Assembly: GCA_035627955.1 (NCBI GenBank)
Contig: DASPKU010000012.1
Coordinates: 1 to 64,000, forward strand
DNA: 64,000 nt
Reading direction: 5' to 3'
Source of the DNA: Phycisphaerales bacterium
GTDB lineage: Bacteria > Planctomycetota > Phycisphaerae > Phycisphaerales > UBA1924
Part shown: positions 28,174-34,758 of the stretch, piece by piece
How positions within the stretch are numbered: position 1 is the stretch's first letter
How the letters are laid out: each line of letters opens with the position of its first letter
Program-made: the position numbers and the translations under genes
Notes under the pieces: model-generated
The model's input: only the letters and a program-made list of their open reading frames with translations
The model's database searches: none
What the model was told of the DNA's origin: nothing

Positions 28174-28711
28174 TCCGCAGCTGTTCGATCAACAGATCAG
28201 CAATCTGCTCGCAGGTGAGCCCGTCGGTCTCGACCACGACATCCGCGATTGCACGGTACAGACCGTCACGTGCCTTCAGCACGTCAGGCACTTCCGCAAC
28301 GGCGTCACTGCCGACGAGCGGAGGCCGCGCGGTCGTATCCCCACGCAGCCGCGCCTGCAGTTCCGAGGCGCTCGCCCGCAGGTACACGAGGCGAACTCCG
28401 TCCATGCTCCGCAGAGCTTGAACTGCTCCAGGCGCCGTGGGCGTCCCCCCACCCAGCGCCAGCACACCGACACTGGCCGACCGTCCGCTCATCGCTCGCA
28501 ACGCCGCGACCTCCGCCGCACGGAACGCCTCCAACCCGCGAACACCCAGCGCCTCGCCAGCACCCGCAAAGCCCAGCACCTTCGCAGTCTCGTCATCAAG
28601 GTCGACGAACTCACGCCCGAGCCGACCGGCGATCAGCCTCCCAATTGTCGACTTCCCCGCACCTCGCAGCCCCATCAGCACGATCATGCAACCATGCGGC
28701 GCTTCGTTCAC
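28163..28711 (-). CDS. aroK: Shikimate kinase
   Basis: 182 residues from a GTG at 28711; an ATG at 28687 is also possible. It phosphorylates shikimate at O3 in the aromatic amino acid pathway. Walker A is GLRGAGKST (14-22). Shikimate contacts are suggested by VDLDDETAK, AFRAAEVAAL and LALGGGT. RPPL in the lid follows the family pattern. It lies right behind a toxin-antitoxin pair on the same strand (2 bp after the toxin stop), which suggests read-through from that unit. It converges on the VWA gene. Confidence 0.92.
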   Translation of the reverse strand: MNEAPHGCMIVLMGLRGAGKSTIGRLIAGRLGREFVDLDDETAKVLGFAGAGEALGVRGLEAFRAAEVAALRAMSGRSASVGVLALGGGTPTAPGAVQALRSMDGVRLVYLRASASELQARLRGDTTARPPLVGSDAVAEVPDVLKARDGLYRAIADVVVETDGLTCEQIADLLIEQLRIMP

Positions 28712-28713
28712 CG

Positions 28714-29178
28714 CTAGAGCTCCCCTGCCGCTCGAAGCGTCTGATCCAGAACTGCCGTTGAAATCCGGAACTGGATCCGCGCGATCAACGCCTCAATGAG
28801 CGGTCGCACCTCGCCCACATGCCCGCGCGACTTCGCCTCAAGGAGAACTCCGAGAACGCCAGTGGTTTCGAGCCCCAGCTGCACCGCAGCGCTCCGGCCC
28901 GCCCGCTCATCAATGAGGACCTCAGCGCCCAGCTCCAACGCGAGCGCAATCGCCTCCGATTCGCCAGGCCCCAGGCGTGCCTGCAGCTCTTCAACCCGGG
29001 CGCGATCGCCAGGCGCGACAACCTTCAGCCACGGCAGTTTCGGGAATGCGTTCCCTTTCGACAGCTCTGCCTCCACTGCGGGAGGTATCAGCACTTGCCC
29101 GTACAGCTTTGTGAGCAGGTCAAGCAGTCCCAACGACTCAAGCGCCCGCAGCGGCGACGTGTCGCTCACTACCAGCAC
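28714..29178 (-). CDS. DUF3368 PIN-like toxin component
   Basis: 154 residues from a GTG that directly abuts the upstream TGA. The N-terminus VVSDTSPLRAL and the later LGPGESEAIALALELGAEVLIDERAGR are the hallmark of DUF3368, a PIN-like nuclease family paired with UPF0175. Acidic residues Asp6, Glu74 (in GESEA) and the late Asp of LIDER fit the PIN metal site. The end, LLEAKSRGHVGEVRPLIEAL, is also typical. It probably cleaves RNA and is held inactive by the protein at 29179-29448. Confidence 0.85.
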   Translation of the reverse strand: MLVVSDTSPLRALESLGLLDLLTKLYGQVLIPPAVEAELSKGNAFPKLPWLKVVAPGDRARVEELQARLGPGESEAIALALELGAEVLIDERAGRSAAVQLGLETTGVLGVLLEAKSRGHVGEVRPLIEALIARIQFRISTAVLDQTLRAAGEL

Positions 29179-29448
29179 TCAGGCGCCCTTCCGCTGCTGC
29201 TGCCGCACCTGCCGACGCGCCAGCGATCGCAGGTCGAGCTCCAGGTCATCAGCGGTGTACCTGTAAGGAGCGATCCCCCGCTTCTTGAGCTCGCCCTCCA
29301 CGGCCACACGATCGAGCCCCGCCAGCCGGGCCGCGTCAGGTAGCTCGATCTTCTCCGATTCGAACAGTCGGCACGCAAGCTCCACGAGCACATCCCGCTC
29401 GCTCCACCCCGCCGCCCTCAGGATGTCATCGGGGATCTCCACCTTCAT
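29179..29448 (-). CDS. UPF0175 family antitoxin
   Basis: 89 residues from the ATG at 29448. Short helix-rich protein with VLVELACRLFESEKI, LPDAARLAGLDRVAVEGELKKRGI and a final PYRYTADDLELD, the UPF0175 pattern that includes a likely DNA-binding helix-turn-helix. The family acts as antitoxin and autoregulator for DUF3368 partners. Its stop codon is followed at once by the toxin start. A paralogue without toxin partner is at 42753-42986. Confidence 0.85.
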   Translation of the reverse strand: MKVEIPDDILRAAGWSERDVLVELACRLFESEKIELPDAARLAGLDRVAVEGELKKRGIAPYRYTADDLELDLRSLARRQVRQQQRKGA

Positions 29449-29543
29449 ACCCCCGATCGTAGCGAACCACCTTCCCGCCACGCGAACCCCACACCAGCAG
29501 CAAAACGAACGAAGCCCCGCCGATCGGCGGGGCTTCATCCAAG

Positions 29544-29626
29544 TGGGCGAGGAGGGACTCGAACCCCCGTAGGCTTTCGCCAACAGATTTACAGTCTGCC
29601 CCGTTTGACCGCTCCGGCACTCGCCC
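29544..29626 (-). tRNA. tRNA-Tyr, anticodon GTA
   Basis: 83 nt. The acceptor GGGCGAG pairs with CTCGCCC, followed by discriminator A. The anticodon stem-loop CAGACTGTAAATCTG gives GTA. A long variable arm (TTGGCGAAAGCC) marks a class II bacterial tRNA-Tyr. The T arm is GGGGGTTCGAGTCCCTC. CCA is not encoded. It is on the same strand as the UPF0175/DUF3368 pair, about 95 bp upstream of it. Confidence 0.95.
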
Positions 29627-29797
29627 AGGGCTCCCCCATCCAGCCGGACCGGCCGGGACGAGGGGTGGGAGTGTATTCGCACCCACCCCGCGCTTCCACG
29701 CCGCGCCCCAACCCCAACGCATGAACGCTCCCGGCATGAGCGCACCTGCACCCCCCGCCACCCCGCCCTCCCACACGCCTCGGCGACGCTCCACCCC

Positions 29798-30913
29798 ATG
29801 CCCGCCGACAACACCCCACACGGGCCCACCCGGGCTCAGGTGATCGTCATCACCGGCGCCTCCTCCGGCGTCGGCCGCGCCACCGCCATCGCCTTCGCGC
29901 GGCGCGGCTGCACCATTGGCCTCCTCGCCCGCGGCGAGGACGGCCTCGCCGGCACGGTCCGCGATGTGGAAGCCGCCGGTGGAAGGGCCATGGCCGTGCC
30001 CACCGACGTCTCCGACCCACACGCCGTCGAGTCCGCCGCCGCCACCATCGAAGAGGCCTTCGGCCCCATCGACGTCTGGGTCAATAACGCCATGACCGCC
30101 GTCTTTGCCCCCACCTGGGACATGACCGCCGACGAGTTCAAGCGTGTCACTGAGGTCTCCTACCTCGGCTACGTCTACGGCACCCTCGCCGCCCTCAAAC
30201 GCATGCTCCCCCGCGACCGCGGCGTCATCATCCAGGTCGGCGCCGCCCTCGCCTACCGCTCGATCCCCTTCGTTTCCGCGTACTGCGCCGCCAAGCATGC
30301 CGTGAAGGGCTTCACCGAGTCCCTCCGCGTCGAGCTCATGCACCGGCGCTCGAGGGTCCGCACCACCCTCGTGCACCTGCCGGCGATGAACACCCCCGCC
30401 TTCCGGACCATCCGCAACAAGATGCCCAGGCGCGTCCAGCCAATCCCGCCCATCTACCAGCCCGAGCTGGCCGCCGAAGCCATCCTCTGGTCCGTCTCCC
30501 ACGCCCGACGCGAGCTCTTCGTCGGCTGGCCCACCATCAAGGCCGTCTTCGGCAACCGCATCGCCCCCCGCACCGCCGACCGCTGGCTCGCCACCAGCGC
30601 CCTCGACCACGCCCTCTACGACGGCCCCAACGACCCAGACCAGCCCGACGCCCTCTTCTCCCCCGTCCCGGGCGACCAGGGAGCCCACGGCGACTTCGAC
30701 CACCGCTCCCGCGACGTCAGCTGGGCCCTCTGGGCCGACATGAACCGCCGTTGGCTCGCCCCCGCCGCGTTCGCAACCCTCGGCTTGCTGGCCGCGTCCC
30801 TGATCCCCACGTTCAGGGCTGCCGGACGGGCCCGCCAGCGCCCCCTGGCCGCTAACCTCCTCCCCCGCCGCCCCTTGCAGGCCGGCCGCCGCGCCGCCTT
30901 CGCCCGCGCCTGA
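29798..30913 (+). CDS. SDR family oxidoreductase with altered active site
   Basis: 371 residues. The Rossmann motif is ITGASSGVGRATA (18-30) and the active-site pair is Tyr162/Lys166 in YCAAK. The usual catalytic Ser, 13 residues before the Tyr (GS in related enzymes), is Ala149 here (VGAALAYRS). The NNAG motif reads NNAM. Residues about 250-371 extend beyond the SDR core and include a hydrophobic stretch (AAFATLGLLAASLIP) and a basic tail. It belongs to a membrane-associated SDR type often annotated only as oxidoreductase. With Ser missing, activity is doubtful or the mechanism differs. Confidence 0.85.
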   Translation: MPADNTPHGPTRAQVIVITGASSGVGRATAIAFARRGCTIGLLARGEDGLAGTVRDVEAAGGRAMAVPTDVSDPHAVESAAATIEEAFGPIDVWVNNAMTAVFAPTWDMTADEFKRVTEVSYLGYVYGTLAALKRMLPRDRGVIIQVGAALAYRSIPFVSAYCAAKHAVKGFTESLRVELMHRRSRVRTTLVHLPAMNTPAFRTIRNKMPRRVQPIPPIYQPELAAEAILWSVSHARRELFVGWPTIKAVFGNRIAPRTADRWLATSALDHALYDGPNDPDQPDALFSPVPGDQGAHGDFDHRSRDVSWALWADMNRRWLAPAAFATLGLLAASLIPTFRAAGRARQRPLAANLLPRRPLQAGRRAAFARA

Positions 30914-30936
30914 ACCCCGTCGATGACCCGCCCCCC

Positions 30937-30964
30937 TTGCCCGGACGAGGGTTGGCGCTACTAT
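30937..30964 (+). promoter_or_regulatory. Putative rplU promoter
   Basis: TTGCCC (30937-30942) and TACTAT (30959-30964), spacing 16 bp. The likely transcription start is about 17 nt before the rplU ATG. Confidence 0.4.
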
Positions 30965-30987
30965 TCCGGCCCTACTTGGAGTTCCGC

Positions 30988-31314
30988 ATGTACGCCATCA
31001 TCGACGAGTCCGGCAGCCAGCGCAAGGTCACCCAGGGCGAGGTCATCCTCGTGGACCTGATCGATGAGGGCAAGGCCGAGGCCGGCAAGACCATCACCTT
31101 CGGCAACGTCCTCGTTGTCGGCGACGTCGGCGGCGCGGCCAAGGTCGGGGCCCCCTTCGTCTCCGGCGCCTCCGTCACCGCCGAGGTGATCGAGCCCATG
31201 GTCAAGGGCGAGAAGCTCCACATCCAGCACTTCCAGGCCAAGAAGACATGGCAGAAGAAGACCGGCCATCGCCAGCGCTACACCAAGGTCAAGGTCACCG
31301 GCATCAAGGGCTGA
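30988..31314 (+). CDS. rplU: 50S ribosomal protein L21
   Basis: 108 residues from the ATG at 30988, with GGAG upstream. Sequence features of bL21 are clear: MYAIIDESGSQRKVTQGE, a central GxVLVVGD strand, VKGEKLHIQHFQAKKTWQKKTGHRQRYTKVKVTGI at the end, which binds 23S rRNA. rpmA (L27), the usual partner, does not follow. A strong terminator closes the unit instead, so the two genes are separated in this organism. Confidence 0.95.
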   Translation: MYAIIDESGSQRKVTQGEVILVDLIDEGKAEAGKTITFGNVLVVGDVGGAAKVGAPFVSGASVTAEVIEPMVKGEKLHIQHFQAKKTWQKKTGHRQRYTKVKVTGIKG

Positions 31315-31340
31315 TCAGGCCATCACACAGCATCTAAGAG

Positions 31341-31366
31341 CCCCGAGCGCAGGCTCGGGGTTTTTT
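31341..31366 (+). terminator. Rho-independent terminator after rplU
   Basis: CCCCGAGC (31341-31348) pairs with GCTCGGGG (31353-31360), loop GCAG, followed by six T. Confidence 0.93.
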
Positions 31367-31445
31367 CTGCGCGCACCGCCGAGCCCGTTTGCTCCCCCAC
31401 CCCTCCCGTGGTACACCACACGCCCCACACCGGGAGGAGTCGCCA

Positions 31446-32105
31446 ATGTCCAAGATGAACACCAAGCAAACCGGCCCCAAAAACACGAAACCCGCCCCCA
31501 AGCCCACGCCCAAGCCGGCCCCCAAGAACGTCATCCCCAAGGCTCCGCCCAAGCCGCAGCCCTCGCCCATCCAGAAAGCCAACACCAAGCTCAACCAGGA
31601 TGAGGGCAGCGGCCACTCCCGCTCGCGCCACGTCGGCATGACCGACAAGAAGCTCGTCGACCGCAAGATCGACACCGCCACGAGTTTCAAGACCAAGCAC
31701 GACCAGAACAAGGTCGCCGCGTCGGGCCTGGGCACCAAGGCCGCCAACAACGCCGTGAAGAAGGCGATCTCCACCGGCCAGAACCAGGCCATCACGGTGA
31801 AGGGCTCCACCGGCCGCACCGCTTCCATCACCCGCGTCGTCACCAGCGACGGCCAGAAGTTCAACGCCAAGGTCACCGAGAGCAAGATGGTCATGCAGGG
31901 CGGCACCGGCAAGGTGCTCACCACGTACGCCACCAAGGGCACCATGCTCCCCAAGCCCGCCCCCGGGCCCAACCTCAAGCCCAGCACCCCCAACAAGAAC
32001 GTCAAGGACATTGCCTCCGGCGCTGGCAGCCTCCGCAAGGTCCCCGCCCCCGTCGCCCGCACCGGCATGCCCATGGGCAAGGTCGTCGACAAGAAGTCCA
32101 ACTAA
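31446..32105 (+). CDS. Small basic protein with RNase A-like (CdiA-CT type) toxin domain
   Basis: 219 residues from the ATG at 31446 (GGGAGGAG upstream). Residues 1-50 are Lys/Pro-rich (PKPTPKPAPK), and so is the tail after 165. Residues about 55-165 fit the bacterial RNase A-like domain of CdiA-type toxins: RHVGMTDKKLVDRK (61-74), ATSF (78-81), AVKKAISTGQNQAI, VTESKMVM, and VLTTYAT (157-163). Residues proposed as catalytic in that family, as I recall a His and an Arg 11 apart and a Thr-x-Tyr, are matched by His62, Arg73, Thr159 and Tyr161. No signal peptide or immunity gene is obvious. Terminators flank it on both sides. Confidence 0.65.
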   Translation: MSKMNTKQTGPKNTKPAPKPTPKPAPKNVIPKAPPKPQPSPIQKANTKLNQDEGSGHSRSRHVGMTDKKLVDRKIDTATSFKTKHDQNKVAASGLGTKAANNAVKKAISTGQNQAITVKGSTGRTASITRVVTSDGQKFNAKVTESKMVMQGGTGKVLTTYATKGTMLPKPAPGPNLKPSTPNKNVKDIASGAGSLRKVPAPVARTGMPMGKVVDKKSN

Positions 32106-32141
32106 CAAGTCGAACTGGCGCCGCTCACCAACCTCCTTTCC

Positions 32142-32168
32142 AAGGGCCCACTTCGGTGGGCCCTTGTC
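32142..32168 (+). terminator. Hairpin terminator after the RNase A-like gene
   Basis: AAGGGCCCAC pairs with GTGGGCCCTT around loop TTCG. The following GTCATTT is only a weak T run. Confidence 0.7.
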
Positions 32169-32300
32169 ATTTCGGGTTGATCCCCTCCTCTTCACCGTCT
32201 AGCTTTCTCTCAGGTGGAAGCACCGGGCCCTCTGTTCGAGCGCGGCGGCCCGGCCCTCCAGAATCACTCACGCCCGCGCCCATTCCTGACAGGTGAACCC

Positions 32301-34013
32301 ATGACCCGCTCGCTCCACAGCGCGTGCGCCCTCTCCCTCGCCCTCCTCGCCGGCACCCTCACCGCCTGCTCAACCAGCAGCACCACCAACCCCGGCCAGC
32401 TCGCGGCCCAGCCCACCAAGGCCCGCCTATTCGACGGCCTCGGCAACCACACCCGCAAGGTCACTACCTCCAGCCCCGACGCCCAGCGCTACTTCAACCA
32501 GGGCCTCAACTGGATGTACTCCTTCAACCACGACGAGGCCATCCGCTCCTTCGAAGAGGCCGTCCGCCTCGACCCCGGCTGCGCCATGGCGTACTGGGGC
32601 ATCGCCCTCTGCCACGGCCCGCACATCAACGCCCCCGTCATGACCGAGGACTCCACCAAGGCCGCGTGGTCCGCCCTCCAGAAGGCCAAGGACGCCGCCG
32701 ACAACGCCACGCCCGTTGAGAAGGCACTCATCGACGCCCTCGCCTCCCGCTACATCGACCCCGCCTCCGCTAAGGACGGCAAGCTCCCCCTCACCTTCGA
32801 CGAGCGCAGCACCCTCGACAAGGCCTACGCCGAAGCGATGTCCCGCGTGTACGACGAGCACAAGGACGACGCCGACGTCTGCACGCTCTACGCGGAGAGC
32901 CTCATGGACCTCCGCCCCTGGGACCTCTACGAGGTCGGCACCGCCGCGCCGCGCCCCGAGACGCCCCGCGTGCTCGAAGCCCTCGAGCTCGCCCTCAAGA
33001 TCAACCCCAACCACCCCGGCGCGTGCCACTACTACATCCACGCCGTCGAAGCCTCCAGCACGCCCGAGAAAGCCAGCGCCGTCGCCGACCGCCTCCGCAC
33101 CCTCGTCCCCGCCAGCGGCCACATGGTCCACATGCCCAGCCACATCGACGTCCGCACCGGCAAGTGGGCCCTCGCCGCCGAGCAGAACCGCAAGGCCAAC
33201 AAGGTCGATGACGAGTACCGCAAGCTCAGCCCCAAGCAGGGCCTCTACCGCCTCTACATGGCCCACGACGACCACTTCCTCGCCTACGCCTGCATGATGC
33301 TCGGCCGGCGCGAAGAGGCCCTCAAGGCCGCGGCCGACATGGTCCGCAAGATCCCCGCCGACTTCGTCAAGGACATGGCCCCCTTCGTCGACGCCTACAC
33401 GCCCATCGGCAGCGAGGTCATGGTCCGCTTCGGCATGTGGGATGAGATCCTCGCCAGCCCCAAGCCCCCCGAGCACCTCCCGATCACCGTCGCCCTCTGG
33501 CACTTCGCCCGCGCCGCGGCCCACAACGCCAAGGGCAACACCTCCCTCGCCCGCGAAGAGCAGCGAACCTTCCGCACCCACATCAAGACCATCCCGCAGG
33601 AAGCGATGATGGCCCAGAACCCCGCGCACAAGGTCCTCGAAATCGCCGACCACACGCTTGAGGGCGAAATCCTCTTCCGCGAGGGGAAGACCGACGACGC
33701 CGTGGCCAGCCTCAAGAAGGCCATCGCCATCGAGGACACGCTCCGCTACATCGAGCCGCCGGACTGGGTGCAGCCCGTGCGCCACTCCCTCGGCGCCGTC
33801 CTCCTCGCCGCCGACCGCCCGCAGGATGCCGAGGCCGTGTACCGCGAAGACCTCAAGATCTGGCCCGAGAACGGCTGGGCCCTCTACGGCCTCTCCCAGT
33901 CACTCAAGGCTCAGAACAAGGACACTGCGGAGATCGACAAGCGCTTCAAGGAAGCGTGGAAGCACGCCGACACCAAGCTTCACGCGTCTTGCCTGTGCGT
34001 GCCCACAAAGTGA
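32301..34013 (+). CDS. TPR-repeat lipoprotein
   Basis: 570 residues from the ATG at 32301. A lipobox (LLAGTLTAC) ends the signal sequence, so it is probably lipidated. Tetratricopeptide-like repeats are visible: residues about 65-110 (FNQGLNWMYSFNHDEAIRSFEEAVRLDPGCAMAYWG), a middle set (EALELALKINPNHPGACHYYIHAVEA), and a C-terminal set (AEAVYREDLKIWPENGWALYGL). HMVHMPSHIDVRTGKW is a conserved piece of this large family. It is probably a periplasmic scaffold; no partner is known. Its stop codon overlaps the left arm of the 34-nt repeat that brackets the next gene. Confidence 0.85.
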   Translation: MTRSLHSACALSLALLAGTLTACSTSSTTNPGQLAAQPTKARLFDGLGNHTRKVTTSSPDAQRYFNQGLNWMYSFNHDEAIRSFEEAVRLDPGCAMAYWGIALCHGPHINAPVMTEDSTKAAWSALQKAKDAADNATPVEKALIDALASRYIDPASAKDGKLPLTFDERSTLDKAYAEAMSRVYDEHKDDADVCTLYAESLMDLRPWDLYEVGTAAPRPETPRVLEALELALKINPNHPGACHYYIHAVEASSTPEKASAVADRLRTLVPASGHMVHMPSHIDVRTGKWALAAEQNRKANKVDDEYRKLSPKQGLYRLYMAHDDHFLAYACMMLGRREEALKAAADMVRKIPADFVKDMAPFVDAYTPIGSEVMVRFGMWDEILASPKPPEHLPITVALWHFARAAAHNAKGNTSLAREEQRTFRTHIKTIPQEAMMAQNPAHKVLEIADHTLEGEILFREGKTDDAVASLKKAIAIEDTLRYIEPPDWVQPVRHSLGAVLLAADRPQDAEAVYREDLKIWPENGWALYGLSQSLKAQNKDTAEIDKRFKEAWKHADTKLHASCLCVPTK

Positions 34014-34040
34014 AAATGGAAAAGTGAACAGGGAAAATGG
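34007..34040 (+). repeat. 34-nt repeat, left arm flanking the S23 gene
   Basis: It starts AAAGTGAAAATGG and ends GGGAAAATGG. It matches the reverse complement of the right arm (34422-34455) at 29 of 34 positions. It includes the stop codon of the TPR gene. Confidence 0.8.
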
Positions 34041-34049
34041 GAGGGAGCC

Positions 34050-34421
34050 ATGGTGAGCCGTCTGAAGCCCGAGATCGTCGCACGCGCTGAGGAGTTCAGC
34101 GACAGGATGCTTGATGTCGTCGACGCCCTCGAGAAGAAGCGCGTCTATGCCCGCATCATCGACCAGATGGTCGGCTGTGGCACTTCGGTTGGGGCGAACG
34201 TGTGTGAAGCGGACCAGGCGATGAGCGCCAATGACTTCTGCAAAGCGCTGGGCGTCTCAGTCAAGGAACTCGGCGAGTGCGGCTACTGGCTGCGCCTGTG
34301 CGTCCGCCGCAAGTGGATCCCGGCTTCGCGCCTGACCAAGCTCCAGGATGAGGGAGTGCAGTTGCTCAAAATCTTCGGAACGATGATCAAGCGCACGCGC
34401 GCGAAGAACCGTAAGCGCTGA
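34050..34421 (+). CDS. Four-helix-bundle protein, S23 ribosomal/IVP family
   Basis: 123 residues. The pattern QMVGCGTSVGANVCEADQA, then DFCKALGVSVKELGECGYWLRL, is diagnostic of the S23/IVP family. Founding members are encoded in intervening sequences of 23S rRNA genes; free-standing copies are common and their function is unknown. The structure forms a pentameric four-helix bundle with a basic surface. The gene is bracketed by 34-nt inverted repeats (34007-34040 and 34422-34455), which suggests a small mobile cassette. The start uses ATGGTG with GGGAGGG just upstream, itself part of the repeat boundary. Confidence 0.9.
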   Translation: MVSRLKPEIVARAEEFSDRMLDVVDALEKKRVYARIIDQMVGCGTSVGANVCEADQAMSANDFCKALGVSVKELGECGYWLRLCVRRKWIPASRLTKLQDEGVQLLKIFGTMIKRTRAKNRKR

Positions 34422-34455
34422 CCATTTTCACTTTTCCCTTTTCACTTTTCACTTT
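34422..34455 (-). repeat. 34-nt repeat, right arm flanking the S23 gene
   Basis: It reads CCATTTTCACTTTTCCC, then TTTTCACTTTTCACTTT. It is the inverted partner of 34007-34040 and 32 of 34 identical to the solitary copy at 58139-58172. Confidence 0.85.
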
Positions 34456-34684
34456 ACGCGCCCGCATTCCTTCCGGGAACCGGCGCCCGCGTGAACCCCT
34501 GACAGCCCGAAATCGGAGTCACCACCAAGTGCAAGGACGCGTGCCGCGGATGCCCGCACTCCTCAACGAGATCCTCCGGCGCCTGCCCCGACACACGAAT
34601 CTGGTACAGCCGCGGCTGCTCCTGCGGCTGGTTCTCCCCGAAGTGGGCGCACAACCCGCACTGGCCTTCGTGTACCTGTTGCAT
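34454..34684 (-). CDS. Small conserved protein with cysteines (putative metal-binding)
   Basis: 76 residues from the ATG at 34684. MQQVHEGQCGLCAHFGEN gives a CxxC pair; a further Cys-Gly-His (ECGHPRHASLHL) and a late SGCQGF could complete a metal site. The spacing suggests a small zinc or iron centre. I do not recognise a named family; it is probably a planctomycete-conserved hypothetical. Its last codons overlap the edge of the 34-nt repeat. It lies downstream of the kinase on the same strand, 74 bp away. Confidence 0.65.
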   Translation of the reverse strand: MQQVHEGQCGLCAHFGENQPQEQPRLYQIRVSGQAPEDLVEECGHPRHASLHLVVTPISGCQGFTRAPVPGRNAGA

Positions 34685-34758
34685 GTCTTCAGTCTGCCCG
34701 CGCCGCCCGACCCCCGCCTGTTGTCCGCCTGAGCGGCCGTTCAGATTCCTCACCCGAC

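Noticed and set aside
29179-29626. Genomic island integrated at tRNA-Tyr
   Set aside because: Only a two-gene toxin-antitoxin pair lies downstream. No integrase and no repeat of the tRNA 3' end was seen in the next kilobases.
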